From: an uncultured Bacilli bacterium
Lineage (GTDB): Bacteria; Bacillota_I; Bacilli_A; RF39; UBA660
NCBI GenBank assembly: GCA_944350395.1
Contig: CALVPA010000054.1
Span: forward strand, 1-11,761
Length of the DNA: 11,761 nucleotides
Direction of reading: 5' to 3'
Shown: piece by piece, positions 6,276-11,761 of the stretch
Layout: every line of letters begins with the position of its first letter
How positions within the stretch are numbered: the stretch's first letter is position 1
The notes under the pieces: model-generated
Seen by the model: the letters and a program-made list of their open reading frames with translations, nothing else
The model's database searches: none
Told to the model about the DNA's origin: nothing
Translations under genes and position numbers: made by a program

Positions 6276-7529
6276 CTAATCATCGATAATCTCTATATCA
6301 GCTCCAACGTTAGAAAGTTTTTCAACTATGTCTTCATAACCTCTAAGTATGTATTCGATATTAGAAATTTTAGTTTTGCCATTAGCGATAAGTCCTGCAA
6401 TAATAAGTGCTGCTCCTGCTCTTAAATCAGAAGCACTTACTATTTCTCCTTTTAATTTAGTGGGGCCTTCTATTTCAGCTTTTGTGTCAGTATATTTTAT
6501 ATTAGCACCCATTTTGACTAATTCAGAGAAGTGTCCGGTTCTCTTTTCATAAATAGTTTCTTCAAATTTACATTTTCCATGTGACTGCGTCATTAATACC
6601 GACATTGGCTGGCCTAAATCTGTTGGAAATCCTGGATAAACTTCAGTTTTTACATTAACAGGATTTAATATATCTGTTTTATTTAGCATTATCGAATCTG
6701 AACTAATGTCCATGTCTATACCCATTTTTTTAAGTAAAGTTATCAATGATTTCAAATGTTCTGGAATAATATTTTTAATTACTAAATTTTTTCCAACAAG
6801 TGCGCCTATCATAATGTACGTACCTGCTTCAATACGATCTGAAATAGTGTTTACAGTTGCTCCGTGAAGTGTTTTTACACCTTTTATTATAATGGTTTTA
6901 GTACCTGCACCACTTATATTTGCTCCCATATTATTTAAAAGCTCGGCTATATTAACTATCTCTGGTTCTCTTGCAGCATTGTTTATAGTAGTTGTTCCTT
7001 CTGCTAAAACTGATGCTAAAAGTATATTTACTGTTGCACCTACGCTTGGAAACCTTAAATCTATATTTGCTCCATGTAGAATTGGTGCATCTAATATATA
7101 TTTGTTATTTATTTTTTTTACAGTAGTTCCCATTTTTTCAAAACTTTTTATATGTAAATCTATTGGTCTACTTCCTATCTTACAGCCGCCTGGAAAAAAG
7201 ATTTCCACGTGATGAAATCTTCCCAAAAGTGCTCCCATAAAATAATAAGAAGCTCTCAGTTTTTCAGATAATTCTTCAGGAATAGCACTATTTTGTAATT
7301 TAGAACTATCTATTTGTAAATTTCCAGGACTAAATTCAATTTGCCCTCCCAACAAATTAATTATTTTTTTTAAATTCTCTGTATCGGAAAGGTTAGGTAC
7401 ATTAGATATTTTTACTGTTTCAGAAGTTAAAATTGCCGCAGGTATGAGAGCGACAACGCTGTTTTTAGCTCCGCTTATATTTATAGTACCTGTCAAAGTA
7501 TTTCCACCATTAATTACTATTTTTTTCAT
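6276..7529 (-). CDS. murZ: UDP-N-acetylglucosamine 1-carboxyvinyltransferase, MurZ/MurA2 type
   Basis: This enzyme transfers enolpyruvate from PEP to UDP-GlcNAc, the first committed step of peptidoglycan synthesis. From the chosen ATG it has 417 residues. Catalytic landmarks are K22-N23 in SGAKNS (19-24), the KLRASYY segment (90-96), C116 in PGGCKIGSRP (113-122, the fosfomycin-sensitive cysteine), PSVGAT, DRIEAGT and YPGFPTDLGQP. The early VALIPAAIL stretch and LRASYYFMGALLGRF resemble the second Bacillota paralogue (MurZ/MurAB) more than MurAA. I start at the ATG at 7529, four bases after AGTGAT. The in-frame GTG at 7538 overlaps that site and the predicted transcription start. It lies downstream of mntP with its own promoter, and no terminator was seen after it. 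Confidence 0.95.
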   Translation of the reverse strand: MKKIVINGGNTLTGTINISGAKNSVVALIPAAILTSETVKISNVPNLSDTENLKKIINLLGGQIEFSPGNLQIDSSKLQNSAIPEELSEKLRASYYFMGALLGRFHHVEIFFPGGCKIGSRPIDLHIKSFEKMGTTVKKINNKYILDAPILHGANIDLRFPSVGATVNILLASVLAEGTTTINNAAREPEIVNIAELLNNMGANISGAGTKTIIIKGVKTLHGATVNTISDRIEAGTYIMIGALVGKNLVIKNIIPEHLKSLITLLKKMGIDMDISSDSIMLNKTDILNPVNVKTEVYPGFPTDLGQPMSVLMTQSHGKCKFEETIYEKRTGHFSELVKMGANIKYTDTKAEIEGPTKLKGEIVSASDLRAGAALIIAGLIANGKTKISNIEYILRGYEDIVEKLSNVGADIEIIDD

Positions 7530-7545
7530 ATTTATCACTAATTAA

Positions 7546-7574
7546 ACTATATTATTTTAAAGAAATAAAGTCAA
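7546..7574 (-). promoter_or_regulatory. Sigma-A promoter of murZ
   Basis: TTGACT (7569-7574), a 17-base spacer and TATAGT (7546-7551). The -35 touches the mntP stop codon. The predicted start near 7539 falls on the AGTGAT ribosome binding site, so the leader to the ATG would be only about 10 bases. Confidence 0.7.
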
Positions 7575-8120
7575 TTAAAATCCCAAGAATTGACAAAAAT
7601 TTATTATAGCAAGTATACACATTATGAAAGATCCCAAAACGATTGCATAATCTCCAATTAGCTTATTTATGAATTTACCTAAAATTAAACCTAAAAACGT
7701 AAAAATAGCACTAAATATTGAAAATACTAATGAGTAGATAATTTTTTTGTCGAAAGCACAATTGAATGTCATTCCTACTCCAAAACTATCTAAACTTACA
7801 CCTATTGCAAAGATAATCATTCCTAACAAATTCAAATTTAGTTTATTGGAATTATCTTCTTTAAATTCTTTAAACATTTGTATTCCTATATAAAAAAATA
7901 TTACTCCAGATAAAAAATTGATATTTAATTTAAACCTATTTAAAAATGCTAATCCTACGAATGACCCTATTAATGGCATGATAAAATGAAAAATTCCTAC
8001 TATAGAGGATAATATTAAAATTTTAAATTTTGATATCGACATTGTGCCGATGGATACTGCCAAACTGAAAGCATCCATACTTAACGATATTGCAATTACG
8101 ATTACTATTAATAGGTTCAA
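7575..8120 (-). CDS. mntP: MntP/YtaF-family manganese exporter-like membrane protein
   Basis: The 181-residue protein is almost entirely membrane, with six predicted helices. It has the two duplicated signatures of the MntP family, SMDAF (14-18) and SLDSFGVG (109-116), whose aspartates D16 and D111 are the expected metal-site residues. MntP exports Mn(II); the same superfamily contains YtaF, annotated as a sporulation protein. It looks closest to my recollection of YwlD of Bacillus subtilis, which lies near spoIIR there too. The start must be a TTG at 8120: an in-frame TAA lies directly upstream, GGTGAT is five bases away, and any later start would cut into the first helix and SMDAF. It follows spoIIR by 13 bases and is probably transcribed with it. 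Confidence 0.88.
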   Translation of the reverse strand: MNLLIVIVIAISLSMDAFSLAVSIGTMSISKFKILILSSIVGIFHFIMPLIGSFVGLAFLNRFKLNINFLSGVIFFYIGIQMFKEFKEDNSNKLNLNLLGMIIFAIGVSLDSFGVGMTFNCAFDKKIIYSLVFSIFSAIFTFLGLILGKFINKLIGDYAIVLGSFIMCILAIINFCQFLGF

Positions 8121-8125
8121 TTATT

Positions 8126-8131
8126 ATCACC
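8126..8131 (-). promoter_or_regulatory. GGTGAT ribosome binding site that fixes the TTG start of mntP
   Basis: GGTGAT pairs with the AUCACC part of the 16S rRNA tail, not with the usual CCUCC core. It lies five bases before the TTG. In aligned terms the spacing is normal, which supports the rare start codon. Confidence 0.6.
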
Positions 8132-8133
8132 AA

Positions 8134-8658
8134 TTAATTATATTTTTGTATCATATCATTTATTAATGAATGATATTCGTAATTATCTACACTTTCATCT
8201 ACTAAACAAAGTGGAGGATATAACACACACCACCAATTTTCACCTTTCCCTTCACCTAATGTAACTACATATGATTTGTAATTTCCAGATTTATATGTGA
8301 TTCCTTTAAATTCTTTTTCAGGAAAATAATTATACCCATAACTACTTGTAAAATTATTTTCAATATCATTACTTATTAAAACCTGTTTAATAGTTTCATC
8401 AATTTCATCCTTTTTTTGATTTAATTTTTGATCTATATCTTCGTAATTATCATTATTACCGATTACCTCATATAATTTTTTTTCTAATGCATCCTTTACA
8501 ATTTTTTTATCACTTTGATCTTTTTCTGAATTTGATTTTGCAATTACTCGCATTCTTATAGATGTTGATGGAATTTCTACATATTCATCATTACTGGACA
8601 TATAAGAAACTAAAATAGATAATATAATTAGTAGTATTATTTTTTTTATAAAAAACAC
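8134..8658 (-). CDS. spoIIR: SpoIIR, forespore signal protein for sigma-E activation
   Basis: SpoIIR is made in the forespore under sigma-F and exported into the intermembrane space. There it triggers the SpoIIGA protease in the mother cell to process pro-sigma-E. The 174-residue protein has an N-terminal signal anchor (about 4-20), EIPSTSIRMRVIAKSNSEKDQ (28-48), SYGYNYFPEKEFKGITY (106-122) and the hallmark LGEGKGENWWCVLYPPLC (134-151), all diagnostic. Length is normal. The start is a GTG at 8658; the next ATG would remove the signal anchor. Its ribosome binding site is poor: AAGG ends only three bases away. The GTG lies inside the 3' arm of a terminator-like hairpin that follows prmC, suggesting insulation from vegetative read-through. 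mntP follows after 13 bases. Confidence 0.95.
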   Translation of the reverse strand: MFFIKKIILLIILSILVSYMSSNDEYVEIPSTSIRMRVIAKSNSEKDQSDKKIVKDALEKKLYEVIGNNDNYEDIDQKLNQKKDEIDETIKQVLISNDIENNFTSSYGYNYFPEKEFKGITYKSGNYKSYVVTLGEGKGENWWCVLYPPLCLVDESVDNYEYHSLINDMIQKYN

Positions 8659-8689
8659 AATCCTTTCACTTAGATATTGGATTGTGCTT
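8650..8689 (-). terminator. Terminator-like hairpin overlapping the spoIIR start codon
   Basis: A perfect 8-bp inverted repeat (CACAATCC at 8679-8686 and GGATTGTG at 8656-8663 on the minus strand) can be extended by a G-U and two A-U pairs. It has a 15-base loop and is followed directly by six uridines (8650-8655). It begins seven bases after the prmC stop. The last three bases of the 3' arm are the GTG start of spoIIR, and the U-tract is its second and third codons. Confidence 0.65.
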
Positions 8690-8696
8690 ATAATTT

Positions 8697-9452
8697 TTAT
8701 TCACAATTATTAAAAATAAAGACAAATCTGTCAAATCCGGAATAATCTTTTACAACTTTTATTATAGCATTATTATAAATTTTTTTAGCATATTTACATA
8801 TATCTTTTGCTTGTGTAGATCCTATTTCAAAGGCGATTATATTTTTTTTATATAATATTTTTTTAGATAATTCTAGTATTTTTTTATAAAATAAAATGTC
8901 ATCTTTTCCAGGATATAATGCTATTTGTGGCTCATATTTAGTATTATTAGTGACTATTTCGCCTTCTTTTACATATGGAGGATTACTTACTAAAATAGAA
9001 AATTTTTTATCTAATTTCAAATTTTTTAGAACGTCTTTCTTTAAGTATTTAATTTTAACACCATTACCTTTAGCATTTTTTTTTGCTACATGTAGCGCTG
9101 TGTAACTTTTATCTACGGCATAAACTATGGATTTGTCGAATTTCTTTTTTAGTGCAATAGCGATACATCCACTTCCTGTACACAAATCTATAATTGGATT
9201 ATTTGATAAATCATATTTTTTTATGTAATCGATTAAATTCGCTACTAATAGTTCGGTTTCAAACCTTGGAATTAGCACGTGATGATTTACGATAATTTTA
9301 GTGTTTAAAAATTCCACATCTCCTATAAGATATTGAATCGGATAATCTTTTTCAATTTTTTTTATTACTTTTTTTAATTTGTTTTCACTTTTATACTTTT
9401 TGACTAATAGTTCCCAATCGAGATTATTAATAAAGGAAGGCCTATTTATCAT
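8697..9452 (-). CDS. prmC: Release factor glutamine N5-methyltransferase
   Basis: PrmC uses S-adenosylmethionine to methylate the glutamine of the GGQ motif in release factors, here very likely PrfA encoded just upstream. The 251-residue protein has an N-terminal helical release-factor-binding domain (about 1-55), LIPRFETELLV (60-70), the SAM-binding loop IIDLCTGSGCIAIAL (87-101), an acidic end of strand 2 (D114), and the catalytic NPPY (157-160) followed by EPQIALYPGKDD (174-185). It is about 25-30 residues shorter than many PrmC proteins, with the N-terminal domain trimmed. The ATG overlaps the end of prfA by 11 bases, and AAGG in the prfA tail serves as its binding site. A hairpin with a U-tract follows. 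Confidence 0.95.
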   Translation of the reverse strand: MINRPSFINNLDWELLVKKYKSENKLKKVIKKIEKDYPIQYLIGDVEFLNTKIIVNHHVLIPRFETELLVANLIDYIKKYDLSNNPIIDLCTGSGCIAIALKKKFDKSIVYAVDKSYTALHVAKKNAKGNGVKIKYLKKDVLKNLKLDKKFSILVSNPPYVKEGEIVTNNTKYEPQIALYPGKDDILFYKKILELSKKILYKKNIIAFEIGSTQAKDICKYAKKIYNNAIIKVVKDYSGFDRFVFIFNNCE

Positions 9453-10512
9453 CTAAACTGCTACCTTCCAATTTCAATCTCTGATCTTCTGTTATTAATG
9501 CCTCAATAATGGGATCTAAATAACCGTCCATAACTTTTTCTAAATCCATTATTGAAAAATTGATTCTATGATCGGTTACCCTATTTTGAGGATAATTGTA
9601 TGTTCTAATTTTTTCCGATCTGTCGCCTGTACCGATTTTTGTCTTTCTAATTGCCCCATTTTCTTGTTCTTGTTTTCTAACTAACTCATCATTTATTTTA
9701 ATTTTAAGTAATTTCATCGCTTGTTCTCTATTTTGTAATTGACTTCTTTCAGTTTGACAAGTTACAACTACTCCCGTAGGTATATGGGTAAGTCTTACAG
9801 CCGAGTTACTCGTATTAACGGACTGACCTCCAGCTCCACTGCTATGATATACGTCCATTTTGATATCAGCTTCATTTATATCGATGTTTACACTTTCAAC
9901 TTCAGGCATTACTAAAACTGTTGCAGTAGATGTATGTACTCTACCTTGTGCTTCAGTTGCGGGAACTCTTTGTACTCTGTGTGAACCACTTTCATATTTT
10001 AGTTTGGAATATACATTTTCACCTTTTATCATACATTCAATTTGTGAATATCCACCGCTTGTTCCATCTACTGAGTGAATTACATCTATTTTCCAACCTT
10101 GTTTTTCTGCATAATAAGAATACATTCTGAAGAGGTCTCCTGCAAAAATATTGGCTTCATCGCCACCAGCTGCTCCGCGTATTTCCATTATTATATTTTT
10201 GCCATCGTTTTCATCTTTAGGAATAAGTAAAAGTTCTAATTCGTGATATAAAATATTCTTTTTTTCTTCTAAATTTTTAATTTCATCCGCTATCATAGAT
10301 GCCATTTCCGGATCATTTTCCATTTTGTGGAGTTCTTCTAAATCTGAAAAACATTTTTTATATTCATCGTACTTATTAACTATTTCTTCTAATTCACTTT
10401 TTTGCTTAGAGAAATTTTTTAATTTCTGAAAGTCACTTAAAACTTCTGGATTTGATAATTCTTTTTCTAAATCATCATATTTTTCTTTTATTATTTTAAG
10501 TCTTTCATCCAT
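9442..10512 (-). CDS. prfA: Peptide chain release factor 1
   Basis: RF1 recognises UAA and UAG stop codons and triggers peptide release. The 356-residue protein contains the N-terminal coiled-coil-rich domain 1 (about 1-95), EIRGAAGGDEANIFA (110-124), the PAT codon-reading tripeptide in RVPATE (residues 184-186) and the catalytic GAGGQSVNTSNSAVRLTH (226-243, GGQ at 228-230). I start at the ATG at 10512 because AAGGAG sits eight bases upstream. An in-frame GTG at 10521 overlaps that binding site and is unlikely. It follows rpoE by 12 bases and overlaps prmC, so rpoE, prfA and prmC form an operon. Stop codons in the window include TGA, so an RF2 is also needed. Confidence 0.97.
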   Translation of the reverse strand: MDERLKIIKEKYDDLEKELSNPEVLSDFQKLKNFSKQKSELEEIVNKYDEYKKCFSDLEELHKMENDPEMASMIADEIKNLEEKKNILYHELELLLIPKDENDGKNIIMEIRGAAGGDEANIFAGDLFRMYSYYAEKQGWKIDVIHSVDGTSGGYSQIECMIKGENVYSKLKYESGSHRVQRVPATEAQGRVHTSTATVLVMPEVESVNIDINEADIKMDVYHSSGAGGQSVNTSNSAVRLTHIPTGVVVTCQTERSQLQNREQAMKLLKIKINDELVRKQEQENGAIRKTKIGTGDRSEKIRTYNYPQNRVTDHRINFSIMDLEKVMDGYLDPIIEALITEDQRLKLEGSSLDDK

Positions 10513-10524
10513 AAATTTCACTCC

Positions 10525-10962
10525 TTATAAATTGTTTTCGTCGTCTCCATCGTCGATAATTACTAAATCTGCTAAATCGTCGTCATCTACATCGTCATCG
10601 CTTGTACTTTCATCGTCACCATCGTAGATAGTATCAACTTCTTCACTATCTTCTTCATCTAAAACGATATCCTCGTCTTCGTCCTCATCATCTTCTTCTA
10701 TTACCATACCTTTACTATGTTTTACCTTTAAATCCCAGTATCCATCATTTAGCATAATAAATCTCTTATCTGTGCTCAAAATCTCAAAAAAATCGGCAAT
10801 GTGTGATTGATATTGATTTTCGTCTAAACTTAGTAATTTACAAACTTCACTAAACAGTTCCGTTATTTTCATCTTTTTTCCATTTTGTTCAAGAATAACA
10901 TAAGCGATGTCGTTATAATTCATCATTTCTAATTCTTCTTGACTGATTTCAATTTTCTTCAT
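10525..10962 (-). CDS. rpoE: DNA-directed RNA polymerase delta subunit
   Basis: Delta binds core RNA polymerase, speeds recycling and reduces stable binding to weak promoters, making transcription more sensitive to initiating NTP levels. It is found in Bacilli. The 145-residue protein has an N-terminal HARE-HTH domain (about 11-80, with NDIAYVILEQ near its start and FIMLNDGYWDLK at its end). A very acidic, disordered tail (about 89-143) follows, rich in Asp and Glu with a hydrophobic LADLVIID insert at 130-137. This two-part layout is diagnostic. The ATG at 10962 is six bases after GGAGGT. It leads the rpoE-prfA-prmC operon; in Bacillus subtilis rpoE lies in the same arm but not next to prfA. 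Confidence 0.95.
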   Translation of the reverse strand: MKKIEISQEELEMMNYNDIAYVILEQNGKKMKITELFSEVCKLLSLDENQYQSHIADFFEILSTDKRFIMLNDGYWDLKVKHSKGMVIEEDDEDEDEDIVLDEEDSEEVDTIYDGDDESTSDDDVDDDDLADLVIIDDGDDENNL

Positions 10963-10989
10963 TTCATGACCTCCAAAAAATACAGTACT

Positions 10990-10995
10990 ATTATA
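10990..10995 (-). promoter_or_regulatory. Possible second -10 for rpoE
   Basis: A perfect TATAAT lies 27 bases before the rpoE start, which would give a short leader like those of its neighbours. The corresponding -35 region (CACTTA) is poor and there is no TGn element, so this is weak. Confidence 0.25.
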
Positions 10996-11040
10996 TGCTC
11001 TCCTTAAATTATTAAGTGGGCACTAAATTACTCGTACCAA

Positions 11041-11069
11041 ATTATTACATACATTTAATACTATGTCAA
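11041..11069 (-). promoter_or_regulatory. Sigma-A promoter of the rpoE-prfA-prmC operon
   Basis: A perfect TTGACA (11064-11069), a 17-base spacer and AATAAT (11041-11046) with a TGT extended element. The start near 11034 gives a leader of about 72 bases, far longer than for most genes in this window. I see only weak stems in it and no convincing attenuator. Confidence 0.7.
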
Positions 11070-11072
11070 TAA

Positions 11073-11429
11073 CTAATCGATTAAAGTGAAAATTATTGTT
11101 TTTTCATGATCGATATCACTTTCAATATTATATTTAACAATTACATTTTTATCCTCTAAATTTAGCTTAAATTTTTCAATTTTTAAAGGCATTTCAATTT
11201 TTGGATTGTGTAGTGTAATTTTGCTAGTAATATTGTTATCTTTAAATTTTAATTCAAATACGTCATCATTAGAATTTCTAATTAAGTGAAAATAATCTTT
11301 ATTATAAGATACTTTATATTCATAATTATCATTATTGAAAACCCAATATTTACCTTGCAATTTACTTTCGCATTCTAAATCAAGAATTTTTACATCGTCA
11401 TCTTTCAAAATCAATTTAACATTTTTCAT
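11073..11429 (-). CDS. Small beta-rich protein, probably DUF1934/YwiB-like
   Basis: The 118-residue protein has no signal peptide or membrane segment and alternates short polar and hydrophobic strands throughout, as expected for a small beta-barrel. The GKYWVFNNDNYEYKVSY segment (26-42), the HLIRN strand, KITLHN and the final VIVKYNIESD...KTIIFTL resemble the DUF1934 (YwiB, calycin-like) pattern. It is shorter than the usual 140 or so residues. In Bacillus subtilis ywiB lies close to argS and rpoE, so the position next to rpoE supports the assignment. Family function is unknown. The ATG follows GAGGT by four bases, and an extended -10 promoter lies upstream. The stop codon lies close to the rpoE -35, and no terminator separates them. 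Confidence 0.6.
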   Translation of the reverse strand: MKNVKLILKDDDVKILDLECESKLQGKYWVFNNDNYEYKVSYNKDYFHLIRNSNDDVFELKFKDNNITSKITLHNPKIEMPLKIEKFKLNLEDKNVIVKYNIESDIDHEKTIIFTLID

Positions 11430-11452
11430 AAAAACCTCATAAAATCGACGAT

Positions 11453-11461
11453 ATTATATCA
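11453..11461 (-). promoter_or_regulatory. Extended -10 promoter of the DUF1934-like gene
   Basis: TATAAT (11453-11458) preceded by TGA (11459-11461). It lies in the palindrome GATATTATATC (11450-11460), so the opposite strand carries TATTAT and could serve the divergent penicillin-binding protein gene. No clear -35 is seen on either side. Confidence 0.4.
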
Positions 11462-11478
11462 TAATAAACTTAGAAAGC

Positions 11479-11761
11479 GTGATAAAAATAAAAAAGTTTT
11501 TAAAAATATTTACAAAATTATTTTTACTTTCAATGATTGTTGGCATTTTAACGATTGGTGGTCTTTATTTGTATGCCTATTTGTCGCCTAAAATGCTTAT
11601 TAAAACAAGTGGCAAATTTTATTTATACGATAACAATAACAATTTAGTTTATCAAGGGTCTAGTACATCTGAATGGGTTAATATAGAAGATATAAGCGAA
11701 AATATGAAAAATGCGATTATCAGTATTGAAGATAAAAATTTTTATAAACATCAAGGATTTG
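11479..11761 (+). CDS. Class A penicillin-binding protein, N-terminal part (partial)
   Basis: Class A penicillin-binding proteins polymerise and cross-link peptidoglycan outside the membrane. The 94 visible residues comprise a basic cytoplasmic tail, one membrane anchor (about 13-35), a short beta stretch (GKFYLYDNNNNLVYQG), and the start of the GT51 glycosyltransferase domain. The domain opens with WVNIEDISENMKNAIISIED followed by NFYKHQG, where E84 of the EDxxFxxHxG box is the expected catalytic glutamate. The transpeptidase part lies beyond the right edge. The start is probably the GTG at 11479: no ATG occurs before the membrane segment and an in-frame stop lies at 11440. Its binding site (AGAAAG) is weak. 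It is the only plus-strand gene and diverges from the DUF1934-like gene. Confidence 0.9.
   Translation, partial: MIKIKKFLKIFTKLFLLSMIVGILTIGGLYLYAYLSPKMLIKTSGKFYLYDNNNNLVYQGSSTSEWVNIEDISENMKNAIISIEDKNFYKHQGF

Noticed and set aside
8664..8700. A sigma-F or sigma-G promoter for spoIIR (GAATA near 8700)
   Set aside because: No acceptable -10 (GGnnAnAnT or CATnnTA) lies at a suitable distance, so I did not call it.
9860..10130. Plus-strand open frames opposite prfA, and similar ones opposite rpiB, murZ and prmC
   Set aside because: They lie antisense to well-conserved genes, lack binding sites and show no protein-like motifs.
10970..11036. An attenuator or riboswitch in the rpoE leader
   Set aside because: Only short, mostly A-U stems can be drawn; the T-run before GGAGGT is not preceded by a stable hairpin.
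11074..11083. Palindrome TAATCGATTA at the end of the DUF1934-like gene as a terminator
   Set aside because: It is short, leaves almost no loop and has no U-tract.

Overview
The window is an AT-rich stretch of bacterial chromosome from an endospore-forming member of the Bacillota, class Bacilli. The delta subunit of RNA polymerase (rpoE) is essentially confined to Bacilli. The long ribosome hibernation factor next to secA, the YwzB-type membrane protein and three stage-II sporulation genes (spoIIR, spoIID, spoIIQ) point the same way. Tryptophan is encoded by TGG and TGA is used as a stop (ATP-grasp gene, overlapping rpiB), so the code is standard and not the mycoplasma code. An uncultured low-GC gut-type lineage is plausible, but the species cannot be named from the sequence.

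Layout. All genes are on the minus strand except the last, so transcription runs from high to low coordinates. At the right edge, a class A penicillin-binding protein (plus strand, cut by the window end) diverges from a small YwiB/DUF1934-like protein. Then come rpoE, prfA and prmC (10962 down to 8697), spoIIR and mntP (8658-7575), murZ (7529-6276), a triple-PepSY membrane protein (6199-5399), rpmE (5270-5055), an ATP-grasp enzyme, rpiB, ywzB-like, spoIID and spoIIQ (5021-1775), an unrecognised 172-residue protein (1767-1249), hpf (1216-689) and the 5' part of secA (627-1, cut by the window start). The density is very high: genes overlap or are a few bases apart, and no gap exceeds about 130 bases. 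No mobile element, CRISPR array, tRNA or rRNA was seen.

How the genes fit together. The set looks like a compacted version of the long rpoE-to-secA arm known from Bacillus subtilis, with many intervening genes (atp operon, upp, glyA, rho, murAA, mbl and others) absent. PrmC modifies the release factor encoded just before it. SpoIIR, SpoIID and SpoIIQ act in forespore signalling and engulfment. MurZ and the penicillin-binding protein build peptidoglycan. RpmE, Hpf and PrfA serve the ribosome.

Regulation visible in the sequence. Sigma-A promoters, several with an extended TGn element, precede secA, hpf, the ATP-grasp gene, rpmE, the PepSY gene, murZ, rpoE and the DUF1934-like gene. A sigma-F-like promoter sits between spoIID and spoIIQ. 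The two most interesting details are an intrinsic-terminator-like hairpin whose 3' arm contains the spoIIR start codon, and a set of genes using GGTGAT-type ribosome binding sites, often with leaders of only about 8-16 bases.
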